Positions 1-6,688 are shown, numbered from the stretch's first letter. The stretch is DNA of 9,156 bases from Bacilli bacterium (GCA_028707375.1 JAQWCB010000027.1:1-9156); one strand, 5' to 3'. Notes: generated by a model not told the origin, from the letters alone. Numbers and translations are program-made.

Positions 1-123
1 GATATTTTATGTGTACCGTGCAATATTAATAGTCCATATAAGTTTAATAACTTTTTAATAAAGGAAGGAGCCGAATCTTGTTTGAATGCCGATGATATTG
101 TTCAAGCGATGAATAGATTCTAA
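1..123 (+). CDS. dprA: DNA-processing protein DprA, C-terminal fragment
   Basis: Reading frame 1 from the window edge is open for 40 codons and stops at TAA 121-123. It begins DILCVPCNINSP and ends in EGAESCLNADDIVQAMNRF. This matches the end of the DprA Rossmann-like domain, where family members read roughly VPGNI-SP, then LI-EGA, then a short helix with a D-I pair. DprA loads RecA onto incoming single-stranded DNA during transformation. The identification rests on the short match plus position, because dprA directly precedes topA in Firmicutes. One oddity is Cys in place of the usual Gly of the VPGN turn (residue 7 here). Most of the gene lies outside the window. Confidence 0.85.
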   Translation, partial: DILCVPCNINSPYKFNNFLIKEGAESCLNADDIVQAMNRF

Positions 124-134
124 AATAAAAAATA

Positions 135-153
135 TTATTACTATAAGTAATAA
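135..153. repeat. Small AT-rich inverted repeat after dprA
   Basis: TTATTACT (135-142) and AGTAATAA (146-153) form a perfect 8-bp stem with a 3-nt loop. No T-run follows on the plus strand, so it is a poor intrinsic terminator for dprA. Read on the minus strand it is followed by T-rich sequence, but no gene points that way here. Its function is unknown. Confidence 0.35.
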
Positions 154-176
154 GAAGATATGTTTGATTCAATTAC

Positions 177-206
177 TTGACAATGCATCTATTTTTCTAT
201 CATAAT
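177..206 (+). promoter_or_regulatory. Sigma-A-type promoter for topA operon
   Basis: A perfect -35 box TTGACA (177-182) is followed after 18 bp by CATAAT (201-206), five of six matching the -10 consensus. Transcription would start near 213, giving a leader of about 22 nt before the topA ribosome site GGAGGG (224-229) and ATG at 235. This suggests that topA-trmFO-xerC can be transcribed independently of dprA. Confidence 0.7.
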
Positions 207-234
207 CTTTTCGATAATATATTGGAGGGAAAAA

Positions 235-2415
235 ATGAAACTCGTAATTGTTGAATCTCCTAATAAAATAAGAACAATCAATCAATTTCTTGGTGATAAT
301 TATAAGGTAATGGCGTCGGTTGGACACGTTAGAGATCTTGCGACTAAGGGCAAGGGCGGTCTAGGAGTCGATGTTGATCACGATTTTGAAGCGACTTATA
401 AAATAATTCCTGGCAAGACTAAAATTGTTAAGGAAATTAAAAATGAAGTAAAAAAATGCGATGAAGTATATTTAGCTACGGATCCCGATCGTGAGGGGGA
501 AGCTATCGCGTGGCATCTTGCTGTCGTTCTTGGACTTGATCCACTTAAGGTCAAAAGATTATCTTTTAATGCGATTACATCAAAGGAAGTCAAGAAAGCT
601 ATTGAAAATCCAGGGCATATAAATATGGATTTGGTGGCTTCGCAGGAAACAAGAAGAATTCTTGATCGTATCATTGGTTTTGATTTATCAGGTTTATTAA
701 AAAATAAGATTAAGACCAAGTCTGCGGGAAGAGTACAGTCCGTAACTTTAAAGATGATCGTTGAACATCAAAAGGATATTGATGCTTTTGTGCCTAAAGA
801 ATATTGGGATATTTCTGGCGAGTTTGGTCAGGAAAAAATTGTTGCTCCTTTGTATTCTAAAAATAATGTTATATATAAACCTAATTCTATTGATTCTAAG
901 GACGAAGTTGATCAAATTTTGAAAGAATTGCCAAAGGAATTTAACGTTTTGCCCTTGGTCTTTTCCAAAAGAACAAGCTCATCGCGTCCCGCCTTCACTA
1001 CTTCATCTTTGGAGCAAGAGGCCTATACAAGGTTCAAATATTCGGCACGTTTAACTTCCTCAATTGCTCAGAGATTATTTGAGGGAATTGAAATTCACGG
1101 TTCATTTAAGGCCCTAATTACATATATTAGAACCGATTCAACTCGACTGGCTCCTGATTTTGTCGATGTCGCCAGTCAGTATATTGTTGATAAATATGGC
1201 CCTGATTCATATAATGGCGTCAATTTGGGTAAAAAGAAAAATCTTGTACAGGATGCTCATGAAGCTATTCGCCCAGTTGATTTAACTTTTACTCCTGCTA
1301 TTGCTAAAAAGACTTTAAACAAAGAGATGTACAACGTATATCGCTTAATTTATGCGCGCACTATCGCTTCTATGATGAAACCTAAAATAGATAATGTTAC
1401 AACCTTGAAATTTGAAGGCAATGGATATATTTTCAAGACGGAAGCAGTCAAGAATGAAGCCAAAGGATACACTGCAGCCTACGAGGATTGTGGTATCAAG
1501 ATGGTGAAAGCTAAGACTGTCGAATTACCAGATAGCATTATTAAATTGGCGGAATCCAAAGGAAAGATTGTTGCTCAGAAAATAGATACAGAAAAGAAGT
1601 CAACTAATCCACCTGACAAATATAATGATGGAAGTGTTGTTCGCTTAATGGAAGAAAAGGGAATCGGACGTCCTTCGACATATGCTTCTACCATATCAAC
1701 GTTAGTGGCGAGAGAATATATTACATCCATAAAACACACGCTTAATCCAACTGATTCTGGGAAGCTAGTTGTTGAAAAATTGGAAGAATTTTTCCCGGAT
1801 TTAATGAGTTATTCTTACACTTCTGAAATGGAATCGGATTTGGAAAAGATTAAAGATGGCGATTCTTCCAAACAGGTTCTTTTAAGAGAATTTTATACTG
1901 AATTTATGAAGCAACTCGAGATAGCTAAGAAAAACATGGAAAAAATAAAGGATGAAGAGACAGGGGAAATGTGCCCAGTATGCGGTTCGCCATTGGTGAT
2001 TAAGCACGGAAGATATGGTAAGTTTGTCGCTTGTTCCAATTATCCAACTTGTAATTACATAAAGAAGGAAAAAAAGGAAATTGAGTATGTTGAAGGACGC
2101 GAATGTCCTAAATGTGGTCATAAACTTGTTTATCGCACTTCACGTCGCGGTGAAAGATTTATTGGATGCTCCAATTATCCTAAGTGTAAATATACCGAAG
2201 GACTGAATAAGCCCAAAGATGATGGTAAAAGTGAAGATAAATTAGCCGATATGGATCCTGATGGCTTGGTTGGAACCACATGTCCCAAGTGCGGGAAGGG
2301 TACTTTGGTATTAAAGAAATCTCGATTCGGTGTCTTCTACGGATGTTCCAATTATCCTAAATGTCGCTATACTCAGAAAGTTAGTACTCAAAAGAAGAAA
2401 AATGAAGAAGATTAA
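235..2415 (+). CDS. topA: DNA topoisomerase I (type IA)
   Basis: This 726-residue enzyme relaxes negative supercoils by a single-strand break and rejoin. The N-terminal TOPRIM domain has VESPNK with Glu7 and the metal-binding DPDREGEA at 83-90. The catalytic tyrosine is Tyr297 in the ITYIRTDSTR segment. GIGRPSTYA at 476-484 is the conserved type IA motif of the core. The C-terminus carries three Topo-C zinc ribbons: Cys580/583/600/606, Cys624/627/645/651 and Cys683/686/704/710. Each ends in a CSNYP-C pattern, and a Lys-rich tail follows. The start is fixed by GGAGGG six bases upstream of the ATG. Length is close to the roughly 690 residues of the B. subtilis protein, and all catalytic motifs look intact. 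Its last 14 bases overlap trmFO. Confidence 0.98.
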   Translation: MKLVIVESPNKIRTINQFLGDNYKVMASVGHVRDLATKGKGGLGVDVDHDFEATYKIIPGKTKIVKEIKNEVKKCDEVYLATDPDREGEAIAWHLAVVLGLDPLKVKRLSFNAITSKEVKKAIENPGHINMDLVASQETRRILDRIIGFDLSGLLKNKIKTKSAGRVQSVTLKMIVEHQKDIDAFVPKEYWDISGEFGQEKIVAPLYSKNNVIYKPNSIDSKDEVDQILKELPKEFNVLPLVFSKRTSSSRPAFTTSSLEQEAYTRFKYSARLTSSIAQRLFEGIEIHGSFKALITYIRTDSTRLAPDFVDVASQYIVDKYGPDSYNGVNLGKKKNLVQDAHEAIRPVDLTFTPAIAKKTLNKEMYNVYRLIYARTIASMMKPKIDNVTTLKFEGNGYIFKTEAVKNEAKGYTAAYEDCGIKMVKAKTVELPDSIIKLAESKGKIVAQKIDTEKKSTNPPDKYNDGSVVRLMEEKGIGRPSTYASTISTLVAREYITSIKHTLNPTDSGKLVVEKLEEFFPDLMSYSYTSEMESDLEKIKDGDSSKQVLLREFYTEFMKQLEIAKKNMEKIKDEETGEMCPVCGSPLVIKHGRYGKFVACSNYPTCNYIKKEKKEIEYVEGRECPKCGHKLVYRTSRRGERFIGCSNYPKCKYTEGLNKPKDDGKSEDKLADMDPDGLVGTTCPKCGKGTLVLKKSRFGVFYGCSNYPKCRYTQKVSTQKKKNEED

Positions 2416-3688
2416 TATTATTGGAGGCGGTCTTGCTGGTAGCGAGGCGGCCTATTTTTTGGCATCAAATGGAATAAAGGTTACCTTGTATGATCAAAAG
2501 CCCAAACTTGGTTCGGCCTTTCACTCAACAAACTTTGGAGAACTAGTATGTTCAAATTCTTTAAAATCCTTAAAGCACGATAATGCTTGTGGTCTTTTAA
2601 AAGCGGAAATTGCTCAGATGGGTTCTTTAATTATGGAGGCTTCACAAGTTTCAAGTGTCCCTTCGGGCCAAGATTTAGCCGTGGATAGAAATGTCTTTTC
2701 GCAATATATTACCGATAAAATTAAAAAAAGTCCTAATATTGATATTGTTTCGCAAGTGGTTAGTTCGCTGGATGAGAATGATATTAATATTGTTTGTACA
2801 GGCCCATTAACAGATTCAAGTCTCTGTGAATATTTCCAAAAACTTCTCGGGGAAGATATGTTATCGTTTTTTGATGCGGCGGCTCCATTGGTGGAACTTT
2901 CTTCTTTGGACACTTCGAAAATGTATGTGAAATCACGCTACGATAAAGGCTCAGGAAAATATTTAAACATACCTCTTTCAAAGGAAGAGTATATCAAGTT
3001 TGTTAATGATCTTATTTCTGCTCAGCGAGTTATTCTTCATGATTTTGAGCACTTTGAAGGATGTTTGCCTGTTGAAGTAATGGCTAAAAGAGGAATTAAT
3101 ACTTTGCGCTACGGTCCTTTGAAATCTAGAGGTCTTGAAACAGATAATATAAAACCATATGCCGTGGTGCAATTGCGACAGGACAATATTGCTGGTACTT
3201 TATATGGAATGGTGGGTTTCCAAACTAATTTGAAATACGGAGAACAAAAGAGAGTTTTTTCAACCTTGCCGGGCATGGAAAAGGCAAAGTTTGCTAGATA
3301 TGGTCTAATGCATTTAAATAAATATATCTGTGCCCCCAAGCTATTGAATCGCGATTTATCTTTGAAGAAAAGTCCTGATACTTTTGTTGCGGGACAGTTT
3401 TCAGGGGTTGAAGGTTATGTGGAATCAGCCGCGAGCGGACTTTTAGCAGCTTATTATGTAATGCAAAGAATAAAGGGGCAGGTTTTTGAACCGATTCCTA
3501 TTTACACTATGCTCGGAAGTTTAGTGAATTACCTAGTAATGTCATCACCTAAGAATTTTGCGCCGATAAACGCAATATATGGAATTTTGCAGTTACCGAT
3601 TAAACAAGATAAGATTACCATATATAATAATTCTATGGAGGCTATTGCTAAGTGGCGCGAAAAAATCTTACAAAAACCATTACCGTAG
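2402..3688 (+). CDS. trmFO: Methylenetetrahydrofolate--tRNA-(uracil-5-)-methyltransferase
   Basis: TrmFO is an FAD- and folate-dependent enzyme that makes 5-methyluridine at position 54 of tRNA. The 428-residue protein starts MKKINIIGGGLAGSEAA, where GGGLAGSE (8-15) is the FAD dinucleotide-binding loop. The two cysteines used in catalysis by the family appear as Cys50 in LVCSNSLKS and Cys221 in EGCLPVEVMA. Other family landmarks are the FDAAAPLVE segment near 157-165 and GQFSGVEGYVESAASGLLA near the end. The frame is open back to 2330, but the conserved N-terminus begins at ATG 2402, inside the last codons of topA. The extra 24 upstream residues would be topA zinc-ribbon DNA read in another frame. 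The 14-bp overlap with topA and 37-bp overlap with xerC suggest translational coupling. Confidence 0.96.
   Translation: MKKINIIGGGLAGSEAAYFLASNGIKVTLYDQKPKLGSAFHSTNFGELVCSNSLKSLKHDNACGLLKAEIAQMGSLIMEASQVSSVPSGQDLAVDRNVFSQYITDKIKKSPNIDIVSQVVSSLDENDINIVCTGPLTDSSLCEYFQKLLGEDMLSFFDAAAPLVELSSLDTSKMYVKSRYDKGSGKYLNIPLSKEEYIKFVNDLISAQRVILHDFEHFEGCLPVEVMAKRGINTLRYGPLKSRGLETDNIKPYAVVQLRQDNIAGTLYGMVGFQTNLKYGEQKRVFSTLPGMEKAKFARYGLMHLNKYICAPKLLNRDLSLKKSPDTFVAGQFSGVEGYVESAASGLLAAYYVMQRIKGQVFEPIPIYTMLGSLVNYLVMSSPKNFAPINAIYGILQLPIKQDKITIYNNSMEAIAKWREKILQKPLP
3636..3641 (+). promoter_or_regulatory. Ribosome binding site fixing the GTG start of xerC
   Basis: TGGAGG lies inside the end of trmFO, 10 bp before the GTG at 3652. 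No ATG near the expected N-terminus offers a better alternative, so this site supports a GTG start inside the upstream gene. Confidence 0.6.
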
Positions 3689-4602
3689 AGGAAAGAAGAT
3701 TTATTTCTTACCTTTTGAATGAGCGGAAATTTTCTGCGAATACTGCTAAGGCATATCAGCAGGATATAAGTGAATTCTTAGGTTTTTTGAGTATGAACGC
3801 TTTAACTTATAGCGATGTTACTCAAGAGATTATTCGAGGATATTTATTGGATTTAGTCAATGCTGGATTAGCTAAGTCGACCATCAAAAGACATTTGGCC
3901 GCACTGAAGCATTTTTATCAGTTTTTATATATTAAAGATTTGATAAAAGTTGATTATTTCGAATTGGTCACTTCTCCTAAGCAAGAAAGAAAACTTCCGG
4001 ATTTTCTGACTGATGAAGAAGTTAAAAAATTATTTGATGCAAATAGAGCACGCAATGATGATCTAGCTTCGCGGGATCAAGCGATTTTAGAATTGATGTA
4101 TGCTTCAGGTCTAAGAGCTAGCGAAGTTGTAAATTTAACTTTGCAATCAGTCAATTTAAATGAGCGTGTGGTACGAGTTATCGGCAAGGGTAAAAAAGAA
4201 AGAATCGTTCCGTTTACGCGGAGTGCCACAAATGCGATGATCGATTACTTGAACAATTTGCGGATAAAACTTGTTAGAAAAAATCCCAAATCGAAATTGA
4301 CCAATAGTTTTTTTGTTAATAACTTCGGTAGAAAACTTACATATAGAGGCTTAGAATACATAATGAGTGAGATTGAGAAAAAAACCGGATGTTATATGAA
4401 ACTTCATCCTCATAAGTTAAGACATTCATTTGCGACTCACTTATTGTCAAAAGGAGCAGATCTGAGGACGATTCAGGAAATGATGGGACATGAGTCAATT
4501 GGAACTACGCAAGTCTACACTCATGTTACCTATTCGGAAATGCAAGATGTTTATAAGAATTCTTTCCCTCGCGCCAAAAAGCAAAGGAAAAGTGATTCAT
4601 AA
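3652..4602 (+). CDS. xerC: Tyrosine recombinase XerC (CodV-like)
   Basis: This 316-residue site-specific recombinase is expected to resolve chromosome dimers at dif with a XerD partner. The N-terminal SAM-like DNA-binding domain covers about residues 11-100 (ERRFISYLL to FLYIKDLIK). The catalytic domain follows with the full active set: Arg155 in SGLRASEVV, Lys179 in IGKGKKERIVP, His254 and Arg257 in HPHKLRHSFATHLL, His280 in MGHESIGTTQ, and nucleophile Tyr289 in VYTHV. It is slightly longer than typical XerC because of a short N-terminal extension and a basic tail. Position after dprA-topA-trmFO is that of codV in Bacillus, so I read it as housekeeping XerC rather than a phage integrase. The B. 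subtilis downstream genes hslV, hslU and codY are not here. The start is GTG. Confidence 0.94.
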   Translation: MARKNLTKTITVEERRFISYLLNERKFSANTAKAYQQDISEFLGFLSMNALTYSDVTQEIIRGYLLDLVNAGLAKSTIKRHLAALKHFYQFLYIKDLIKVDYFELVTSPKQERKLPDFLTDEEVKKLFDANRARNDDLASRDQAILELMYASGLRASEVVNLTLQSVNLNERVVRVIGKGKKERIVPFTRSATNAMIDYLNNLRIKLVRKNPKSKLTNSFFVNNFGRKLTYRGLEYIMSEIEKKTGCYMKLHPHKLRHSFATHLLSKGADLRTIQEMMGHESIGTTQVYTHVTYSEMQDVYKNSFPRAKKQRKSDS

Positions 4603-4847
4603 TTTAAATTCCATAAGGTGAAATCATGGATACTAAATAAAAGTTAGGCTAATCAAGTAACGATTAATTGAGGATAATTAAGAAAATATTTCAATGTGCT
4701 TTTTGTCAAATTTTATTAGCCTTATGACATAGATATATTATTTGGATAATCACAAATGTTCGCATTATTTGACAATTAGCAAAAAAATGAGATTATACTT
4801 TTATAATCATTGATTAATATATTTACATGTGATTAAATATTATGGCT
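4603..4847 (+). other. Non-coding spacer between xerC and tRNA-Glu
   Basis: No gene can be supported. A ribosome-site-like AGGTG sits just before ATG GAT ACT AAA TAA (4626-4640), a four-residue frame that may be the start of a lost gene. AGGCTAAT (4646-4653) and ATTAGCCT (4715-4722) form an 8-bp inverted repeat 61 bp apart. TTGTCAAAT (4703-4711) is repeated inverted at 4767-4775, where it overlaps the tRNA promoter -35 box. No intrinsic terminator for the topA operon is evident. Confidence 0.6.
4769..4799 (+). promoter_or_regulatory. Probable promoter of tRNA-Glu
   Basis: A consensus -35 TTGACA (4769-4774) is followed by TATACT (4794-4799) after a rather long 19-bp spacer. ATTATA at 4792-4797 would give 17 bp. 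A TATAAT at 4802-4807 is too far from this -35 box to pair with it. Initiation near 4806 would leave a leader of about 40 nt to be removed by RNase P. Confidence 0.55.
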
Positions 4848-4924
4848 GGCCTCATGGAGAAGCGGCTTAACTCATATCCCTCTCAAGGATACATTCGCGG
4901 GTCCGAATCCCGCTGAGGTCACCA
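4848..4924 (+). tRNA. tRNA-Glu with anticodon CUC
   Basis: The sequence folds as a full cloverleaf of 77 nt including an encoded CCA. The acceptor stem is GGCCTCA with TGAGGTC (one G-U pair at 2-71). The D arm is GAG/CTC with the GG pair in an 11-nt loop. The anticodon stem is TATCC/GGATA with loop CTCTCAA, so the anticodon is CTC (4882-4884), reading GAG. The variable loop has five bases, and the T stem is GCGGG/CCCGC with loop TCCGAAT. From memory, the 5' half resembles B. subtilis tRNA-Glu (TGG, then a 3-bp D stem, then AAGCGG). Two oddities are C at position 55, where U/pseudouridine is nearly universal, and the CUC isoacceptor itself, since low-GC genomes often manage with UUC alone. Discriminator base is A. 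Confidence 0.9.
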
Positions 4925-4939
4925 CTATATTGAATTGTA

Positions 4940-4983
4940 CCCCTTTCTATGGACTAATCTTAGTTCAAGAAAGGGGCTTTTTT
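4940..4983 (+). terminator. Strong intrinsic terminator after tRNA-Glu
   Basis: CCCCTTTCT (4940-4948) pairs with AGAAAGGGG (4968-4976). After a single bulged A, the stem continues TGGACTA (4950-4956) with TAGTTCA (4961-4967), including one G-U pair, around an ATCT loop. C4977 and six T follow (4978-4983). This gives a 16-bp hairpin and closes the tRNA as a single-gene transcript. Confidence 0.9.
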
Positions 4984-5045
4984 ATAAAAAAAACACACTT
5001 CCGCTTTTGAAAGTTCGGTTTAATGATGTAAAAGAAATCCATTAA

Positions 5046-5418
5046 TTAATCGTTTAGAAGATTAGGCATTTCTTCGGTTCCATAATCATGTTGACTGATT
5101 AAATATTTGATAGTCCTTTTTCCTCTAGAAATAGTTGTACTTCGTCAAAGAAAATGACTGAATTTCTATTTTCTAATTTAACTCCAAATTTATCTTGAAG
5201 TCTTAAAAAGAATAAATCATAAATATCATTAAATTATTTTTTAACACTATTACCCGCTTTAGAAAAATCAATAATTATGTATGATTTATATTCTTTTTTG
5301 CAAATCCTTCTGCACTTGTAGATTTGACTACACGTCTAGACCTCTCTAATAGAGCAATATAAGAACCATTTAATTTTTTTCATTTTAATAGTTTATCAAA
5401 TGCTTTTCGTTTAAACAT
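5046..5418 (-). pseudogene. Decayed AAA_14/DUF4143-type ATPase gene
   Basis: The minus strand starts at ATG 5418-5416, preceded by an AGAGGTGG ribosome site. It reads MFKRKAFDKLLK, stop, KKLNGSYIALL, then RSRRVVKST, where the family has a Walker A of the form GARRVGKST. The breaks, in order, are a TGA at codon 13 (5382-5380), loss of both Walker A glycines, a one-base deletion in the A-run at 5299-5294, a TAA at 5236-5234 after DFSKAGNSVKK, and another shift near 5104. Between these, SYIIIDFSKA and the Walker B segment SVIFFDEVQL (about 5161-5132) are clear. The last piece, IKYLISQHDYG, ends at TAA 5048-5046. About 120 of the usual 400 or so residues remain, so the C-terminal DUF4143 half is gone. 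The family call is by recalled similarity; the decay is seen directly. Confidence 0.8.
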
Positions 5419-5459
5419 AATAAGCCACCTCTTTATGGATATTCCAAGGCAAAAAAGCA

Positions 5460-5563
5460 CATTATTTCAAGTATGAAAAAATGAAAATATGTCATTATTT
5501 CATATACGATAAATTGGAAATATGCTGCTATTTCAATTATAATTCCTGTAACAGCCACTATTT
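5460..5563. repeat. Degenerate tandem repeat, ~33-bp unit, with dyads
   Basis: CATTATTTCA at 5460-5469 recurs at 5493-5502, and TGCTATTTCA follows at 5526-5535, exactly 33 bp apart each time. Copies one and two match at 26 of 33 positions. A weaker fourth start, CACTATTT, is at 5556-5563. At the junctions lie dyads: TGAAAATATG/CATTATTTCA around 5492 and TTGGAAATA/TATTTCAA around 5525. The array lies 42 bp upstream of the start of the decayed minus-strand ATPase, so it may have been its operator region. Units are too short and lack spacers for a CRISPR array. Confidence 0.6.
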
Positions 5564-6009
5564 AGAAAAATTATGCTACCTTATTGATGTAATCGTTTTT
5601 AGCAAATAAAATGGTTGGGTCAAAATTGGAGATTGCAAATGATATATACATTATCAGATGTGCCATCGCGATATTTCAAATATTGATTATGTAAAAAGAG
5701 AGCATTTGTAGGTTAAAAAAAGACTAAAATTATGTTCGATAAATATATGCGCACTGGTTGGAACAAAAACCATATTTGGCAATGAAATATAAATAACCGT
5801 TATGACAAACCCATCTACTATGAAAAAATACACACCATAGGAAAAATTGTTTATCATTGATGATGTTCCCGCTTGGTGTCTGTCTGTGAGGTCAAAAGAA
5901 ATCTAATCGATTCGTCGATTTCGAGTATAGGTATTGTGTCGGAATATTTTGATTCTCTGAATAACGATTCCAAAAGTGTAAAAAAAATAAAGTTTTGAAA
6001 TGGAGACTA
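5564..6009. other. Unidentified stop-riddled stretch between ATPase remnants
   Basis: No intact gene is supported on either strand. The longest pieces are a plus-strand frame 5864-5998 ending in a run SSISSIGIVSEYFDSLNND and a Lys-rich tail, and a minus-strand frame of 56 codons starting at ATG 5857-5855 (MINNFSYGVYFFIVDGF), rich in hydrophobic residues. Neither has a convincing ribosome site or a family I recognise. AATCGA-TTCG-TCGATT (5903-5918) is a small perfect hairpin without a T-run. The stretch looks like eroded coding DNA. Confidence 0.5.
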
Positions 6010-6207
6010 CATATTAAAAGTACAATTAGTGAAAATTATTTAAAGCAACTGATAGATATTAAATATACATCGTATATAAAAATAATTACTGGCATCAGGC
6101 ACTCAGGGGAGTGCAATTAAGTTCAAGCGTATATTGAGTATCTTAGAAACAATGAACAATGTTGGCAATTGAATTTTATTAGATAAAATCAACAATATTT
6201 ATTTCAA
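6010..6207 (+). pseudogene. N-terminal remnant of a second AAA ATPase (DUF4143-type)
   Basis: In the frame starting at 6010, the sequence reads HIKSTISENYLKQLIDIKY, then TSYIKIITGIRHSGECN, stop, VQAYIEYLRNNEQ, stop. Intact relatives have ENYL-QLI near the N-terminus, then KIITGIRRSGKS as Walker A, then a helix like AYIEYL. Here the Walker A Lys-Ser has become Glu-Cys and is followed by TAA (6118-6120). A second TAA is at 6184-6186. A GGAG site (6002-6005) stands at normal distance before 6010, where CAT replaces a start codon, so the start also appears lost. Only about 60 residues are recognisable. The piece runs into the 3' end of the convergent acetyltransferase gene. The family is inferred from recalled similarity. 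Confidence 0.7.
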
Positions 6208-6209
6208 AA

Positions 6210-6671
6210 CTATTTATTTATTTGAAAACAATATCTATTTAAGTTCTGTTTTAAGTCTTTATCGTAGGTTGAATCTTCTAATTTAAAATTGTTTTTGACG
6301 AAAAAGGAATTGGCAAGTCTATTGTTTGCAAAGCAATCTAAATATATTTCGTTGTAATTTTTCTTTATTTCTTTCTTGGCGAATTCTAATAGGGCTGTTC
6401 CTATTCCTTTGCGCTGATATATAGGATCAACCATAATAAAGTTTATACGATCTTCAATAAAAGCGATTTGACCAATGGGGATATCGTTCAGCAAACATTT
6501 ATAAGTATAATCAGCATTAGCCATAGCTTCATTTACTATAGCGCCAGAAGTAATGAACTTATTGGCGAGTTCTCCCAAAAACTTGATTGAGTCTGTTAAC
6601 ATGACACGTTTAGAGATGAGTATTAAATCTTTTAAATCTTCACGTTTTATTTTTTCTATTTTGTATTCCAT
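6210..6671 (-). CDS. GNAT-family N-acetyltransferase
   Basis: This 153-residue protein is a single GNAT domain that would transfer the acetyl group of acetyl-CoA to an amine; the acceptor cannot be told from sequence. Strand 4 and motif A are IMVDPIYQRKGIGTALLEFAK (about 79-99), with the pyrophosphate-binding Q/R-x-x-G-x-G as Gln86/Arg87 to Gly91. The NRLANSFFVKNNFK segment (117-130) is the usual motif B helix, ending in the xxGF-like position but with Asn-Phe instead of Gly-Phe. The N-terminal strand EYKIEKIKREDLKDLILI is typical. The start at ATG 6671-6669 is set by AAAAGGTG seven bases upstream. It is monocistronic and convergent with the ATPase remnant. The frame is intact, so it appears to be a functional gene at the edge of a decayed region. 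Stop is TAG. Confidence 0.88.
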   Translation of the reverse strand: MEYKIEKIKREDLKDLILISKRVMLTDSIKFLGELANKFITSGAIVNEAMANADYTYKCLLNDIPIGQIAFIEDRINFIMVDPIYQRKGIGTALLEFAKKEIKKNYNEIYLDCFANNRLANSFFVKNNFKLEDSTYDKDLKQNLNRYCFQINK

Positions 6672-6688
6672 ATTTTTTCACCTTTTAA

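Noticed and set aside
396..719. Minus-strand open frames inside topA, trmFO, permease and xerC regions
   Set aside because: They are antisense shadows of strongly supported genes, with no ribosome sites or recognisable domains.
3652..4924. Tyrosine recombinase next to a tRNA as an integrative element
   Set aside because: The recombinase sits in the conserved dprA-topA-trmFO-codV order and is overlapped with trmFO, so it is housekeeping XerC. No duplicated tRNA end of useful length was found; only an 8-mer TGAGGTCA recurs at 5885-5892, which chance can explain.
5460..5563. CRISPR array
   Set aside because: Units diverge, the period is only 33 bp with no distinct spacers, and no cas gene is present.
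5687..5857. Small hydrophobic minus-strand protein of 56 residues
   Set aside because: No convincing ribosome site or family, and it lies inside decayed DNA. Kept only as a description of the stretch.
5903..5918. Hairpin with TTCG loop as a terminator
   Set aside because: The stem is six AT-rich pairs, the loop-closing pair is A-T rather than C-G, and no T-run follows.
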